Of a stretch of DNA of 64,000 nt, positions 45,101 through 57,328 are shown piece by piece. The stretch is from the NCBI GenBank assembly GCA_965644295.1, contig CBFFRP010000461.1:62001-126000 (forward strand), in the 5' to 3' direction. The notes beneath the pieces are model-generated. The model was given only the letters and a program-made list of their open reading frames with translations. It was not told the DNA's origin and did no database searches. A program made the translations under genes and the position numbers. Position 1 is the first letter of the stretch, and each line of letters opens with the position of its first letter. Source of the DNA: Paraphysomonas bandaiensis (Eukaryota; Chrysophyceae).

Positions 45101-48100
45101 CACGAACTCTACATCCTTCAAGCGTAGATCCAAAGTCGGAAACGCCTTCGTCTTCCCCGTCTTTACCTTGTCCAACTCCTGACTTTCACTGCAAGTACAG
45201 GAATATGTCCGTGTTTTCAGATTCAATGTCAAGTTTTGACTATGACTTGTTCTACACCACCCGAGACTCTACCTCTGTAACGAGTATTGCTAATCCTGAG
45301 CAGTTTTTTTGGACCGTAGATGACGATGACTTTGTTCCATTTGACGTAGAATATTATGCCATTGAGGCGTGGGGCTTACTGGATATTACAAATAATCAGG
45401 GTAGCAATACACATACGTCAGTGTGTTTCCATGCGTCTTGCACGAACGAGGCGATCGTAAGCGCCATTACTCGCTCCTTGATAGAGAATACTTACGAGAC
45501 GTTTAACTGTGGTAATTGTACCTGGAGAACAGATTATGGAAAGCTATACACCACATGTGGACATTTTAACTGTCCATGCTCTATAGAACAACCACATAAC
45601 TACTTCGCTGTGAGTAACAATTGGGGGTACTGGAAATGTCAACAGGGTGATGGTGCTGTGGTTGTAGATAGAGGATCCGTACTTGGTTTTAAATTACGGG
45701 AAAAGGTAGCTCCTACTGTTCCTGTGCTTAAAAGCGTCACCGGTCCGTGCTGCGGTAACGTGGTGACTACGTACACTACGGTGAATGTAACGGTGTCCGT
45801 TTCCACTTACGGAGGGCTTGTGTATTGTGGGGCGTTTTCCTCGGCTAATGTGATATCAAGTGTTTCTGTTATAAGTCAGCAAGGGCACTATGGCGTGATT
45901 CCATCTGCTGATGAAGTAAGTTTGAGTACTATTACAATTTCTGTGGAAGTGGGATTGCGGCATCTTGTAGCGAATGCAAGCAGCAGTGTAGCTTGTTACT
46001 GCGAAGATACTATCGGGAACCCGTCCTCGCTAGATGATGCCATCAATAAAGCTATCATTGTTGTACCATCTTATTGCAATGATGCTGACTTAAGACCACC
46101 CCCAAGTGGTTATGGTTTGAGTAGCCTGCAGGACTATTATACTCTCGAAGCGTATGAGCTATCGTACTACACACTTACTTTGGCGTTAGGAAGCTCTCCC
46201 ACAGAGACTGTTATTACGTCGTTGGTATTCTATGACTTCGGAACTTTGAATAGACGCGATGATGTATTCGTTTACAATAATCTTACCTTCACAAGTGCCG
46301 ATGAGGGGGATGACTTGATAGGCACATTTGTTGTGTATGGGGCAGTTGGACACTTCGATATCAGTGTCGTTTATTTTGGTCCGAGTGCTTATGAGTTTTG
46401 TGCGTATCATAACGCTTTGCCGTCTATCCGCATAGTTTCCGAGATTTCTGCAGCCCCATCACTCCTCCCGTCTCTAAACGGAACTGCTTATTTCACCGAA
46501 TCAGGACTGAGAGTTGTTGTTTCATTCAGCCGCCCCACGGATTATGCAGCTACTGTAGTGTCGACAGATTCATGGAAGTGTAGTTTGGTGTTCAGTTTTA
46601 CAGGGGCAAATGGAACTGAATGCCAGTGGCGTAACTCATCAACGGTTGTTATCGCTCTTAATAGCCACCATTCTTCAACTGAGAACATTCTTTCGCCTGG
46701 CGATACCATTATGTTGCGTCCCAATGTTGTTAAAGGATTTTGTTTCAGTGGCTCTTGTGTTAGTGCTCCTTTCGCCCCATCCTCCGCGACCATTGTTGCA
46801 GTGCCAAGTATTCATGTCAACGCGCGGGCAGTTTTGGTGGGACCTACATCAGTATTGAATTGCGAGGATTTGGTTATTGATCCCACCTTGTCCAGTGGCC
46901 ATGGATTGCGGCCATGGAAAACCATACGTTGGCGAGTATTCTCTGGGGACGGAAGCGATGTCTCTGAAATAAGAAATTACTTGACATCTATTACTTCAAC
47001 GGATGTTCCTGTTGTCATTCCCAGTCACATGTTGCATAATACGACGTATTTTATTTCTCTGGGTCTCAGAAACTTTATGCAAGAAAACTCTGATAGCCTT
47101 GTGTATAGCTCTGTTGAAGTCAGTGTTCTCTTAGACCAACCTGTACTTACTGTGTCGATCTCATCTGCTCGTAAGGTTTCTGTCCAGCTGTCATCGTTTC
47201 TATACTTAAGCGCTCAAATAGCAATGACAGATTGTGCGAATACCAACACTGGTAACAATTCTATGGATTATACGTACAAATGGACTGTGTACAAGAACTA
47301 TGTAGTGGATAGAACGGTAACGTCAACGTATCCACTGAATCCATCAGTATTCACATGTCCCGGTTCGTCCTTTAGTCTAGGTAGTACATACCAAGTGGTG
47401 TTGGCTGTGACTGCGACGTCTGGATCACAGTCTTGGACGTCGTATGACAAAGTATTTGTAGAATCAGTACAGACATCTGTTCGGGCTATAATATCGGGGG
47501 GACTTACCACTGTATCTTCACCTCATAATGCTCCCCTTATGTTGGATGGTTCTGAGTCTCTTGGCTCAGCGTTGTCGTATGCCTGGAGCTGTCGAATTGC
47601 TTCTGTGACGAATTTTGGGGCCAACTGTTTGAGTATTCTTGGTATATCATCGTCGGAGGCTTCTGCATCTGCTTTGAGTATTGCAGCGTCAATTCTATCT
47701 GCTGGAGTTAGGTATAGATTTACGTTGACAGTATCTGGGGCATACGCTTCTACCAAAACGATTCACTCGGCCTCCGTATTAGTGATATGTCCATCTGTGT
47801 CCCCTGTGTCTACTATCAAGATAAACTCTCCGCTTCCTGTATACCCTTTCAACCCTCTGGAGCAGTTTAAATTTTACGCCTCTGTTACATCTCAGTTTAG
47901 TGAGGGTGCTAATTGTACATGGAGTCTACACTCTGCTAGGTCTGAATTAGAGGCTACTGGTACTGCTGCCTCAATTGCTCCAGTGCGGAGATTTTTTTCT
48001 TACTCGCAACTAACGAACGGCGTGGACTTTCCGCTTGGACTCAATCCTGGCAGTTTGACTGCAGGAGTTGAATATACTTTCCGTTTAACGGTAGAGCAGC

Positions 48101-51100
48101 TGGGTATGCCTTCGGCATATATTGACATAAGGATGAACGGAAACACTGCACCCACAGGAGGGAATTTTTCTGTATCGCCGTCTTCTGGGTATTCATACAG
48201 CACAGAATTTCGTATGATTGCCAATTCCTGGGTTGATGATGCTACAGACTACCCATTGCGATACCAATTTGTATATCAGATTGGTGCCTCGTTTGATTGG
48301 AGTAAGACTTTTTCACGTGCCAACTCTCGCAGCACCTTGGCATACACCTCAACAACACTACCTTACGGAGAGCCGTCGGAGCATGATACCATTACAGCTG
48401 CTGTAATTTGTATAGACGTGTGGGGAGCGGAGGCGACTTCCTACTTCTTGGTTACTGTATCCCCAACATCTAGAAGACGCCTGTCGTCTGACCCTCTCAG
48501 TGCGTTGAGTGTTGCACTTAAAAGCAATCGCGTGCACGATTTGTTGGAGATTTATCAAGAAGCAGTCAATGTTATTAACGACGTAGCTCGGGCAGATTGC
48601 AGCGCGGCTCCAGATTGTAGTGCTCTCAACAGGGAGCCTTGTGTTGGAACAAGTCATACATGTGGGTCTTGCCTTTCCGGATATGCTGGAGTGTATGGTG
48701 ATTCTAATTATCATTGCCATGAGATAAGTTATCCGGCTCATTCGGCAGGGTACGAGTGTAATTCGGACTCTGAGTGTTTTTTGGGTTATTGCGACGGTGG
48801 CGTTTGTGTCCCACCACCGAAGCCCTGCCCGGCAGGTGGACATGATGGCTCCTCGTGTTCTGGTCATGGTGTATGTTCATACATGTATGTAAATGGTGAG
48901 CCATCAGCGTCACGTGAGTGCACTGTTGATAAATCGACGTGCCATTCGTATTGTTTGTGCGATGATGGGTACGGAGGACGGGACTGCAGCTTTACCGAAA
49001 TTGAGCTTAGTGAAATTAGTAATGCTCGAGGAAACATGTGTGAATACTTGGTCGATATAGCGGAAAAAGATGCGTTTATAGATGAAACTTTTTCCGCAAT
49101 CGTGAGCTACTTGCTGCAAGTATACGATCCCTCTGCGGTTGTGTCTATTGCTGATATGTCCAAATGCGAATCTGCTCTTCGCTATGTGACTGGTGTTTTA
49201 TCCGGAAGTAGTGATGGAAATATCGATGCCTATACACATATGGCAGGTGCTATTTCTGAATTTGCCCAGTCTAGCAGTTTTCTCGTTTCAGACAGTGTCT
49301 ATAATGCACTCGATGCGTTGGAAGCAGCTGTGCTCGATGGTATGATAGCTGGACAGCAACCAGTAGAATTTTTGGTAGACAGCTTTAGGGTATCTTACTT
49401 GTACATTAATCTCGAAGATTTGTCACTGTTATCTGCCCCTCGAACAGAGAAAGAGATACACTATAGCTCTCCACAGTACTCAATGTCTCTTCCTGCTAAT
49501 GGCCTTGAAATGTGCGAAGCGTTTGATGATTATGCTAAGGTTGCTGTCTTACTGTGGAACGTAAATCCCCAAAACATGGATGATTCAGATGTAGACAGCA
49601 GATTTTTTACTGTTGCCACGTATGCAACGTCCGTATCTAGTAATGATAGCACGCTGGCGGTTGATAAGCCGGACCATCATTATGAGCTTACCCTCCAATT
49701 GGATAGTACTATTAACACATCTCTTGTTGAACCTCTTTGCAAAGAGTATAGCTTCAGCACTAATATCCTATCTGATTGCACTTCTTGCATTATTAGCAAT
49801 TACGAGGCAACAGGTGCTACGATTACATGCTACGATGCCGTCGACTACTTCTGCCCTTCAGTGCAGGGCGGTAGTGTTTTGGGCGCAGCAGTTAGGCGAC
49901 TTCAAGCAGCAAACGACAAAGCCTATACTTTATCCCTGTCAACTATTATGGAGCCCAGTACACAGTCGTTTGATACCGACAATGTTACACAAAGCACTGC
50001 CCTGCTCTCATTTACCAGTGCATGGCTATTCGTTACAATATTTTCATTTTGGGGGTTGTACATCTGGGATAAGAGAGACAAGGAGGTTTTGGGAGCTCAA
50101 GAAGCAGACAAGGAAGGGTATCTTTCAAGTGACTTTAATCTTACTGCAGCGTTTGATAAGTCAGGTCGTGGCTGCGATACTCAAGTTAATCTAGTCGGCA
50201 TATCGCGGCAGTCGTTTGAGTTTGCAATATCACCAAGGAATCGTGCTGCGAAAAATGAGCCGATCGAAAGGGCGTCTTCTTTTAGATACTCAGCCATTTT
50301 TCATCGCAGCTCGACGTTTGCAGGGCGCCAAGAGCCGAAGAGGCGCCCTGCAAAGAAACTGTCAGTGGCAGAGCGGGCGTCATCGTTTAGACACTCTGCT
50401 ATATTTCCTCGTAGCTCATTGTTTGTAGAAACTTCAACTATGAGTAAAACTGGAACGGCAGATGCTCATCGTGTCAAGCCATTGTCTCCTATCCCACAAT
50501 CTCCTTCTTACAAGTATATTATTGGAGATGAAAATAATCCAGATTACCAGCAAACTGGTTCACATAAACAATTTAACGAGCCCGAGGACCCGGTGATGCG
50601 TGTGTGGGCTGCGTTTCCCTCGACCTCCTTTTTGTCAGAGCGCGACTGGTGGATCTGTATTTATGACGCTGTTTGCCGCAACCACAAGTGGGCACGCATC
50701 TTTAGTTATTCTTCTTTACGACTCCCTCGAAATATCCGTTTTCTAGTCGCAGCAACTGATTTGCTTTTTATAATGTTTACACTTACGGTGTTTTACAGCC
50801 TATACTATCCTGACGACAATCGGTGCGAAGATCTCTCTGGAACCACTGAAGCGAGGTGCTTATCTTTGAGTTCGAATTTTGAGTCAAATGAATCGCTTTG
50901 TAGTTGGAGTAATGATGGTCGTTGTGAAATGAAGGAGATCAAGCTGGATCTAGTATTTATTGTTCTGGTGACTCTAATAGCAGTAGCGTTCTCAGTTATT
51001 CCGAGAGATATGATAAATGCAATACTGGTGAAGATATGCGCTAAGCGTCCATGTTTACAGAACATGAGTTGGAGTGGTATATTTTTATTCTCAGAGCCGA

Positions 51101-52800
51101 GGGAGACTGAATGTGCAAATGGGAATACAGGTGTTGCTCCTAACAGCGAAGTCATGTCACTTGACATTTGCAATTTTACGATGGAGGGTAAAGTCGGAGG
51201 AATATTTCAGATCGAACCGAAGCTTTATGACCTTGCGCATTCAGATTTCATGAATCCTTATGAAGAGGTTGCATTGATTTTATCTAGTGTTTGCTCTGAA
51301 ATCCCGAATATTGAAAATACTACCATTGAGAAACAGGCAATGGTTACTACGGCATCAGAAATGCTTAGTCTCACTGATGTTGGGAACCCGAGACCACTTT
51401 CCATTCGCCAGAAGATTCTTTATGGTTCTCACAATGGGTTGAATATATGGAAATGTAAGAAAGCTCGCTCAGAGTGCACTTCTCTTGTTCACACGGCAAC
51501 CTCTCCGTCACATGTGGAGCCCGGTCACCCAGAGTACGCAGACATGGTTTTGTTACAGAATTTTGTGCTCGAGCAATTGTCTTCTATATGCCGCTTTGCA
51601 TATCGACGGCATATATATGAAATGGATGATTGCTCTCCAGGTCGAGTTAATATTATTCCATGGGTGGCTTCGTGGCTCTTGGTATTCGGAATGTGGGTAT
51701 TCATGGGTTTCTGGGTAATATCATGGACGTTGACCCATGCTGCTGAACCGGCGAAAGCTTGGGCTCTCTCTTTTGGCGTTGTTGTCTTGGTTGACATCAT
51801 AATGAATTCTTTAACTCAAATTTTCCTTCTCGACGTATATATGGCGCATGTTCTTCGTCCACAGCTGAGGGATATATTCTGTATCCTCAATGAGGCCCTA
51901 CATTTGCGCTTGTTGAAGCGCGTGTCTCCCTGTGATGGAGTCCGAATCGTGCAACACTTCTCTGCCTCTTGTCGAGCTTCACGTAACGCTGCACTAAAAG
52001 GGCATAAATCAGCCATTTTGTTGTCAATAATGGATGATGTGGATGTTGCTCTCTGCCGTCGGAACCGCGTGGAGAGTATACAGGACGTGGGATACGTGGC
52101 ATATTTGATGTTGTATGTTCCATCACTGCTCAATACAATTGGGGTGGATTATCAGCAGGCTGTGTTAGACATGACGCTCCCAATTATTTGGTGCTGTTTC
52201 ATTTGGCTGAATTATATTGTGAGCAAATTTTCAGTGTACATTCTAGTTGCCCTTTACTTTTTACTGGCCTCCCTAATCGTCGTTTATGTATATGTGTACA
52301 TGCGATGGAAGAGAGGTGAGGAGTTCCATATCAGCAGTGATCTAGAAACTCAAATTGAAAATGAAAATACTGACAGACCTCCTGTGAACGAATCTTCAAT
52401 TGAAATGAATGTGACAAGTATTGGCGAGGAAAAATCTGATGAGGGATCTCGATCGAGCGGTTCGGAGCATGAAGGTGCTTCAGCATCTAAGCCAACGTGT
52501 ATGGACAGTGCAGTGGTTGTTATAGGAACCCAGGATGAAAATGAAAGCGGTTTGCTGCTGGGAACATCTGATGATGTTGGTGAACATATAGAAGACACAT
52601 CTGGTTTATTCGTTCAGAGTGAAGATGTGGGAGTCATACTTCCTCGATCAGATATCTCTGCTGTCGACATTTCTGTGTCGAATTCGGAAGGCCTCGAAGC
52701 GTCACACAAGTTTGGAGACTGGAATCAAGTTCTGGGAACCGACAGCTTCGGTGATGATGGAGATCGACTCCACTGGTGGACAGGAGATGAGGAGAAGTAG
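42196..52800 (+). CDS. Giant C-type lectin / PT-stalk / REJ-like multi-pass surface protein
   Basis: One uninterrupted 10.6-kb reading frame, 3,534 residues, ATG at 42196 with a signal peptide (about 1-21). Order: a C-type lectin-like domain at about 23-148 ([37 protein letters not shown]); a Pro/Thr/Ser stalk at about 151-675; about eight GIGET/PTSVGS-type repeats at about 695-955; Cys-containing ectodomain; a REJ-like region at about 1,540-2,090 ([20 protein letters not shown]); Cys-rich EGF-like modules at about 2,134-2,270 ([21 protein letters not shown]); a first membrane span near 2,608; and about six further spans between 2,849 and 3,370. The cytoplasmic tail is acidic and Ser-rich. 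C-type lectin plus REJ plus several spans recalls polycystin-1-type receptors; no PLAT domain or GPS was identified. Glycan-binding adhesion or sensing at the cell surface is inferred. Confidence 0.88.
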   Translation: MTTQIYFTIVFVLSCFTSIYAGDCDVSSGHCYFILYNTSFQDAIDTCAYQGAYIVTINSYDENTFLLNTYGYLSSYGYIGLNDRENFDEFVWAGNDTSSYTYFDTDEPDDIDNLNGGQYADCVVFDFASGFWVDVACEGHEIYAICEYTQTRTPTLSPTVHPTKQPTNLPTGTPSQKPVYYYPPTSLPSSVPSSSPTTQPSRNPTQHPTLQPTSTPTTTPTTLPTLSPTPVPTSKPTASPTSSPTSVPTKFPTVPPTSSPTPGPTPFPTTSPTSSPTPVPTLNPTASPTSSPSPSPTPNPTASPTLHPTPVPTSNPTVTPTSSPTPSPTSNPTVSPTPSPTNFPTLYPTVSPTSSPTPSPTSNPTVSPTSSPTIVPTPNPTVSPTSSPTNFPTPYPTASPTSSPTPNPTSNPTVSPTSSPTPNPTSNPTVSPTPSPTPSPTSNPTVSPTSSPTIVPTPNPTASPTSSPTNFPTLYPTASPTSSPTPSPTSNPTVPPTSSPTPNPTSNPTVSPTSSPTNFPTPYPTASPTSSPTPSPTSNPTVSPTSSPTNFPTPYPTASPTSSPTPSPTPNPTASPTSSPTNFPIPIPTVSPTSSPTNFPTLYPTASPTSSPTNFPTLYPTASPTSSPTNFPTLYPTASPTSSPTPSPTSNPTVPPTSSPTSYPTEYPSLLPTQEPSLDPTPSERPAVTSIPTPGIGETATPTSVGSSTPTIVVTPGIGETSTPTSVGSFVPTVDNGETVTPTVVVVSHVPTPGIGETATPTSVGSSTPTIVVSSHVPTPGIGETSTPTSVGSFVPTVDNGETVNPTVVVVSHVPTPGIGETATPTSVGSSTPTIVVSSHVPTPGIGETSTPTSVGSFVPTVDNGETVNPTVVVSSHAPTSEIGETSTPTSVGSFVPTVDNGETVNPTVVVSSHAPTSEIGETSAPTSVGSFVPTVDNGETVNPTVVVSSHVPTLAGGDTAEPTGFSPTRTLHPSSVDPKSETPSSSPSLPCPTPDFHCKYRNMSVFSDSMSSFDYDLFYTTRDSTSVTSIANPEQFFWTVDDDDFVPFDVEYYAIEAWGLLDITNNQGSNTHTSVCFHASCTNEAIVSAITRSLIENTYETFNCGNCTWRTDYGKLYTTCGHFNCPCSIEQPHNYFAVSNNWGYWKCQQGDGAVVVDRGSVLGFKLREKVAPTVPVLKSVTGPCCGNVVTTYTTVNVTVSVSTYGGLVYCGAFSSANVISSVSVISQQGHYGVIPSADEVSLSTITISVEVGLRHLVANASSSVACYCEDTIGNPSSLDDAINKAIIVVPSYCNDADLRPPPSGYGLSSLQDYYTLEAYELSYYTLTLALGSSPTETVITSLVFYDFGTLNRRDDVFVYNNLTFTSADEGDDLIGTFVVYGAVGHFDISVVYFGPSAYEFCAYHNALPSIRIVSEISAAPSLLPSLNGTAYFTESGLRVVVSFSRPTDYAATVVSTDSWKCSLVFSFTGANGTECQWRNSSTVVIALNSHHSSTENILSPGDTIMLRPNVVKGFCFSGSCVSAPFAPSSATIVAVPSIHVNARAVLVGPTSVLNCEDLVIDPTLSSGHGLRPWKTIRWRVFSGDGSDVSEIRNYLTSITSTDVPVVIPSHMLHNTTYFISLGLRNFMQENSDSLVYSSVEVSVLLDQPVLTVSISSARKVSVQLSSFLYLSAQIAMTDCANTNTGNNSMDYTYKWTVYKNYVVDRTVTSTYPLNPSVFTCPGSSFSLGSTYQVVLAVTATSGSQSWTSYDKVFVESVQTSVRAIISGGLTTVSSPHNAPLMLDGSESLGSALSYAWSCRIASVTNFGANCLSILGISSSEASASALSIAASILSAGVRYRFTLTVSGAYASTKTIHSASVLVICPSVSPVSTIKINSPLPVYPFNPLEQFKFYASVTSQFSEGANCTWSLHSARSELEATGTAASIAPVRRFFSYSQLTNGVDFPLGLNPGSLTAGVEYTFRLTVEQLGMPSAYIDIRMNGNTAPTGGNFSVSPSSGYSYSTEFRMIANSWVDDATDYPLRYQFVYQIGASFDWSKTFSRANSRSTLAYTSTTLPYGEPSEHDTITAAVICIDVWGAEATSYFLVTVSPTSRRRLSSDPLSALSVALKSNRVHDLLEIYQEAVNVINDVARADCSAAPDCSALNREPCVGTSHTCGSCLSGYAGVYGDSNYHCHEISYPAHSAGYECNSDSECFLGYCDGGVCVPPPKPCPAGGHDGSSCSGHGVCSYMYVNGEPSASRECTVDKSTCHSYCLCDDGYGGRDCSFTEIELSEISNARGNMCEYLVDIAEKDAFIDETFSAIVSYLLQVYDPSAVVSIADMSKCESALRYVTGVLSGSSDGNIDAYTHMAGAISEFAQSSSFLVSDSVYNALDALEAAVLDGMIAGQQPVEFLVDSFRVSYLYINLEDLSLLSAPRTEKEIHYSSPQYSMSLPANGLEMCEAFDDYAKVAVLLWNVNPQNMDDSDVDSRFFTVATYATSVSSNDSTLAVDKPDHHYELTLQLDSTINTSLVEPLCKEYSFSTNILSDCTSCIISNYEATGATITCYDAVDYFCPSVQGGSVLGAAVRRLQAANDKAYTLSLSTIMEPSTQSFDTDNVTQSTALLSFTSAWLFVTIFSFWGLYIWDKRDKEVLGAQEADKEGYLSSDFNLTAAFDKSGRGCDTQVNLVGISRQSFEFAISPRNRAAKNEPIERASSFRYSAIFHRSSTFAGRQEPKRRPAKKLSVAERASSFRHSAIFPRSSLFVETSTMSKTGTADAHRVKPLSPIPQSPSYKYIIGDENNPDYQQTGSHKQFNEPEDPVMRVWAAFPSTSFLSERDWWICIYDAVCRNHKWARIFSYSSLRLPRNIRFLVAATDLLFIMFTLTVFYSLYYPDDNRCEDLSGTTEARCLSLSSNFESNESLCSWSNDGRCEMKEIKLDLVFIVLVTLIAVAFSVIPRDMINAILVKICAKRPCLQNMSWSGIFLFSEPRETECANGNTGVAPNSEVMSLDICNFTMEGKVGGIFQIEPKLYDLAHSDFMNPYEEVALILSSVCSEIPNIENTTIEKQAMVTTASEMLSLTDVGNPRPLSIRQKILYGSHNGLNIWKCKKARSECTSLVHTATSPSHVEPGHPEYADMVLLQNFVLEQLSSICRFAYRRHIYEMDDCSPGRVNIIPWVASWLLVFGMWVFMGFWVISWTLTHAAEPAKAWALSFGVVVLVDIIMNSLTQIFLLDVYMAHVLRPQLRDIFCILNEALHLRLLKRVSPCDGVRIVQHFSASCRASRNAALKGHKSAILLSIMDDVDVALCRRNRVESIQDVGYVAYLMLYVPSLLNTIGVDYQQAVLDMTLPIIWCCFIWLNYIVSKFSVYILVALYFLLASLIVVYVYVYMRWKRGEEFHISSDLETQIENENTDRPPVNESSIEMNVTSIGEEKSDEGSRSSGSEHEGASASKPTCMDSAVVVIGTQDENESGLLLGTSDDVGEHIEDTSGLFVQSEDVGVILPRSDISAVDISVSNSEGLEASHKFGDWNQVLGTDSFGDDGDRLHWWTGDEEK
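42643..44210 (+). repeat. Coding minisatellite of the PT-rich stalk
   Basis: Imperfect 12- to 24-bp units built on CCTACATCTTCCCCTAC, with higher-order blocks of about 70-140 bp such as those ending TTTTCCTACACTGTACCCCAC. Translated, this is [16 protein letters not shown] and variants. All units keep the reading frame. The antisense frame is also open over 454 codons (44153-42789), a composition effect. Confidence 0.95.
44271..45060 (+). repeat. Second coding repeat block (GIGET units)
   Basis: About eight copies of a unit reading [12 protein letters not shown], alternating with [16 protein letters not shown], in a nested higher-order arrangement of roughly 110-190 bp. Long tracts are nearly identical, pointing to recent unequal exchange. 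Confidence 0.93.
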
Positions 52801-54204
52801 CGGAACAAGCATTGTGCTTCACGTACACTGTAGTTTAGCCGGCATATAATTTATGTTAGTATATGATCTGTGTTAGTCAAAAGACCGTGTATGTTGGACA
52901 CTCCACAATTCGCGTGTTCGGAATATATGGCAATCACATGATTGAATTCTTGTCTGGCTCAATATTCACTTGAAGGACAAATAAGAAACAAGATAACATA
53001 TCGTACACTGTCGAGTATTGCTACTTTGGGCATTTAAAAATTGTATTTATAAGGTTTTCGAATTACAACCGTCACTTGAGTACTACAACAGTTAATATTA
53101 TATAATCTTTATGATATTCTATGAGTTGATACAACAGTTGGAAATACGAATGCTTCTCTATGATAGAACTGCAGAATACGTTAAATACAATGTGAAAAAC
53201 TGTAATACGTAGTCAAAAATATTATATAGCTATAACTGTGAAGCTGAAGTTTTATGACGATTCAAGATACGGAAGTTGATCAGTGCTTGACATGAAAGAA
53301 ATATACAATTACGTTGTTGATGTATTTTATATGATAACACACATTTGTGTATGCAATAATAATCGTATCAATTTAGTATTACTACTTTTGAACTTCTCTT
53401 ACAAAATGTTCAAAAGCTAATATGGTAGCGGCTGCGGAGGAGAGAAGGAGGATAGAGCCGATGTACCATGGCTGGTTCCAGGGCCTGGTAACCATTAATG
53501 GTAGTCCAGTTCTCGGCAATTATAATGGCCGTTAATGGCCATTAATACCTACTAACTCTCGTCCTCGTTATTTCTGTCGGGTGCACCAACATGAATGAAT
53601 CCAGTTGCAGATGTCAAACTGCTCTTCTCTCATTGCCTGTCAACTCTCTTTCATCGTTCCTTTGAATTTTAGCCACTGCCTTCTCAAAATTTGCGCTGGC
53701 AACAATGTTTGCATTCAGGGCAAGGTATGGATACAGTTCTGGAAATTCTTGTAGTAGTGTATCAAATAACTGGCGGGCTTGGTACAAATTGGTTCCATCT
53801 CTTTGTAAGAGGCGAGCGTAGCACTCTATAAATTCAAGTTGCGTCAAATATTATTTCAGCTTTCAAAAGTTCTCTGGAGTTAGAATCTGGAGTAAGGAGA
53901 TACTTTCTTTCTTATAAAAGATAATAAATCGCCACCGTGAAGTCTTTCATTTCCCGAAATTCTCTCGAAAAATCCGCATGTTTGGCGCCCTTCTTGGTTA
54001 CATGATTCACACAAGTCGTGTAACGTCACTGTATATCTTGCTTAAGGCGATCATTGCACAACGAACAAATATGATACAGAGCAGAGGGTTCTCTGAATCC
54101 ACGCGATAGAAGACGAGGAAGGAATATTGAAAACAAAAATCCAGGCGAGAATTCCACTGTGGTTTAAGAGATGATGCAGTTGGTGATGACTGTGAGGAGT
54201 AAAG
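52801..54204. other. Intergenic, 1.4 kb, start of transposon-rich region
   Basis: AT-rich to about 53400, then GC-richer debris containing the fragment at 53614-53847. Before the palindrome begins there is no gene with splice sites or a complete frame. Confidence 0.45.
53614..53847 (-). pseudogene. Mobile-element-associated coding fragment
   Basis: A minus-strand open stretch of 77 codons reads CYARLLQRDGTNLYQARQLF, then YPYLALNANIV and FEKAVAKIQRNDERELTGNE. It has the feel of uncharacterised transposon-associated proteins of protists, by memory only. It lies 360 bp from the Harbinger palindrome and may belong to the same or another element. No start context or partner exon was found. Confidence 0.4.
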
Positions 54205-54331
54205 TTTCGTTGGTGAATCCACCTGCACTGAAATTTTTAAGCAATATGTCAAAGAATTTACTGAGAAGTTTTATGCAGACTATATGCTCGTTTCCCTACA
54301 GGTGGGAATGAACTTCTTCAGGTGATGGAAT

Positions 54332-54959
54332 TGTATTGCCTTGGATTTTTGGTTGCATTGGCAGTGTAATAGACGTAACTCATGAACACTGGGCTCTGTG
54401 TTACCTTGACATAAACTGGAAGGCCACTGGAAAAGAGGGATATCCTACATTAGCATTCGAGGCTATATAGTGACACACAGTCGTTATGTTTACCATTGCA
54501 GCATTGCCTTCTATGGAACATACAATGACATTACAATCAGTCAAAATGATGAGCTTATTTTAGCTGTTCTGGCTGGTGCGGTCTCCCAACTGAAGTATGT
54601 TCTGTATGATGAGAACGGTGTTCCTAAGCTATGCAATGGTGCGTATTTCTTGTCTGATAATGGCTATTCTAAGTGGGGCATTTTTATGCAGAAATGAGAT
54701 GCTCTGGAGTGAATGGGCCGAATCAACAAGGAAGGATATGGAATGTTTCTATTCATTGGAATGTTCGTTATCATTCCGCCCAGAGGTCATTCAGGATGCC
54801 TTCCGAACTGCTTGTATATTACATAATATGCTACTGGAGTACGATGGCTTGGCACTGAATGCGGAGATTCAACCGCTGAATACTGGGAAAACTTTTATCA
54901 TATATATAGAAGAATATGCCAACCTAACAGAGACTTCACAATTTTACGCAATAGTCTAG
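54332..54959 (+). pseudogene. PIF/Harbinger-type DDE transposase remnant, left copy
   Basis: Blocks of a DDE_4-like transposase: LPWIFGCIGSVIDVTHEHWA (first catalytic-type Asp), TGKEGYPTL, HCSIAFYGTYNDITISQNDE, LCNGAYFLSDNGYSKWGIF (second Asp), SEWAESTRKDMECFYSL (Glu) and FRTACILHNMLLEYDGL. A frameshift near 54460, the loss of about 23 bp near 54690 and the missing N-terminal third make it non-functional. PIF/Harbinger assignment is from motif order. Confidence 0.75.
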
Positions 54960-55709
54960 TTACGCATTTCACATATCAGTACTCTATAGGCGATATAATA
55001 TGATGGTGACCTAAATCTATGAGTAAGTTAAAACGTAATCGCCTCCAAATTCCAGTTTTCGATGCCAGGATGGAGGAACAGAGAGTAAGCGAGCACTATA
55101 CCACAGACCTTCTTTGCTGGTAGCTCGCGACAGCAATGTGGTCAGACATACACCTCCAGTATGGGTCATGGCCTTTTTTCTCACATAGACTACAACAACG
55201 GAGATATCATTGCAGTTTAATAAATAAGAAGGGGATGATTGGTTAACAGACGATCAATGGATAGAACGTGACCGCCTAGGTGAAGGTGAACACATCTTAC
55301 AACTGGCTGAAAATGTTAATCTTGATTGCTACCGTGCCTCTATCGTAATTGTAAGTGCTTAGCCAGTTGTAAGATGTGTTCACCTTCACCTAGGCGGTCA
55401 CGTTCTATCCATTGTTCGTCTGTTAACCAATCATCCCCTTCTTATTTATTAAACTGCGATGATATCTCCGTTGTTGTAGTCTATGTGAGAAAAAAGGCCA
55501 TGACCCATACTGGAGGTGTATGTCTGACCACATTGCTGTCGCGAGCTACCAGCAAAGAAGGTCTGTGGTATAGTGCTCGCTTACTCTCTGTTCCTCCATC
55601 CTGGCATCGAAAACTGGAATTTGGAGGCGATTACGTTTTAACTTACTCATAGATTTAGGTCACCATCATATTATATCGCCTATAGAGTACTGATATGTGA
55701 AATGCGTAA

Positions 55710-56370
55710 CTAGACTATTGCGTAAAATTGTGAAGTCTCTGTTAGGTTTGCATATTCTTCTATATATATGATGAAAGTTTTCCCAGTATTCAGCGGTTGA
55801 ATCTCCGCATTCAGTGCCAAGCCATCGTACTCCAGTAGCATATTATGTAATATACAAGCAGTTCGGAAGGCAGTTCGGAAGGCATCCTGAATGACCTCTG
55901 GGCGGAATGATAACGAACATTCCAATGAATAGAAACATTCCATATCCTTCCTCTTGTTGATTCGGCCCATTCACTCCAGAGCATCTCATTTCTGCATGTT
56001 GGTGTCTTCCATGGACAAATAAAAATGCCCCACTTAGAATAGCCATTATCAGACAAGAAATACGCACCATTGCATAGCTTAGGAACACCGTTCTCATCAT
56101 ACAGAACATACTTCAGTTGGGAGACCGCACCAGCCAGAACAGCTAAAATAAGCTCATCATTTTGACTGATTGTAATGTCATTGTATGTTCCATAGAAGGC
56201 AATGCTGCAATGGTAAACATAACGACTGTGTGTCACTATATAGCCTCGAATGCTAATATAGGATATCCCTCTTTTCCAGTGGCCTTCCAGTTCATGTCAA
56301 GGTAACACAGAGCCCAGTGTTCATGAGTTACGTCTATTACACTGCCAATGCAACCAAAAATCCAAGGCAA
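55710..56370 (-). pseudogene. PIF/Harbinger-type DDE transposase remnant, right (inverted) copy
   Basis: The inverted twin of the left copy. It keeps the GIFICPWKTPTCRNEML segment lost on the left but has the same frameshift upstream, plus a 12-bp tandem duplication in the FRTA region (DAFRTAFRTACILHN). A shared frameshift with separate later indels shows that the element was already broken when the palindrome formed. Confidence 0.75.
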
Positions 56371-56499
56371 TACAATTCCATCACCTGAAGAAGTTCATTC
56401 CCACCTGTAGGGAAACGAGCATATAGTCTGCATAAAGCTTCTCAGTAAATTCTTTGACATATTGCTTAAAAATTTCAGTGCAGGTGGATTCACCAACGA

Positions 56500-57283
56500 A
56501 AAAGCAACATCAATGAGAACAGTCATAGCCTTGTTGGCAACCAGGTAGACTGCAGTTGCACCAGGTAGATATCTCTACTCCTTACAACAACACCGACCTT
56601 CAAGAGATAATTTACATGTATCCACCTGCAGAGATTTTATGTCGCAAAGGCAAGGTCCTTAGACTTCCGTAGAGTATTGTAAATGTCCTTATAGGTACCT
56701 CAAAGGAACTATCGATAAAAGACTCCACACTCCGGAAAATCAGTTACACTTCCCAGATTCGCTGACAGCGACACTGGGCTCGATGTCACCTAACCCGTAG
56801 GTCTACAACAGCATTTTAGTTTTTATCAGAAATTGCCTCATACAATGGCTATCGAGACTCCAAACTACCGTCGCCTAATCATCTACAAAAACGGAATACA
56901 TTTCTCTATCATCAGCCTGCCAAGAGACTATCTGGCTACGTGCACTACTTTCGGAACTGGGCTTCCAAATTCCGTTTTCAACAACCCTCTGGTGCGACAA
57001 TATAGGCGCAATTCAGTACGTACATCATCGTCGGAAGAAACACATCGCCTTCAGATACCACTTCATAAGAGAACAAGCCGCCTCGTATTCCATTAGTGTA
57101 GATTACATGCCCACCATCAAAATTCTGGCCGACATCCCAACTATACCACTCACATCAAATACGTTCCACAGATTGCGGGATTCACTGATGGGGGGGAGAA
57201 GTATCAGCGTAGCCGCCAGCAATAAAAGTACAAAGAATCTATTCCTCCGGCAGCTAACTCAACCAAGATACCACGATAGATGA
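56500..57283 (+). pseudogene. Ty1/copia pol remnant (RT start, then RNase H), first array copy
   Basis: Three frames together give copia pol landmarks in order. Reverse transcriptase entry: SMRTVIALLA, LQLHQVDISTPYNNTDLQEI, IYMYPPAEIL, CRKGKVLRLP. A jump over the YVDD active-site region follows, then RYLKGTIDKRLH. The RNase H and 3' end read IQWLSRLQTTVA, a stop at 56876-56878, TEYISLSSACQETIWLRALL, TTLWCDNIGAIQYVHHRRKK and HFIREQA, to the stop at 57281. Roughly 200 residues of RT are deleted, so the element is dead. The same remnant recurs with stops at 58491, about 59701, 60913, 62125 and 63337. Confidence 0.85.
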
Positions 57284-57328
57284 CTTAGGGGTCTACGGAG
57301 TTTCCCACGATGATGTTGTATGTATCTT

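Larger units (their letters stand above)
54205..56502. repeat. 1.1-kb-arm palindrome of Harbinger remnants
   Basis: The left arm 54205-55308 and right arm 55361-56502 are inverted copies at very high identity by eye, with a 52-bp spacer. The outer ends are TTTCGTTGGTGAATCC and its complement. The right arm keeps a stretch of about 23 bp (near 56000-56022, reading CPWKTPTCR) that the left lacks, and has a 12-bp tandem duplication at about 55861-55884. The right arm runs without a break into the tandem array. Confidence 0.9.

Noticed and set aside
56833-57096. 87-residue ORF conserved in all six array monomers
   Set aside because: It is out of frame with the copia RNase H remnant covering the same bases. 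Its conservation only reflects near-identity of whole monomers.
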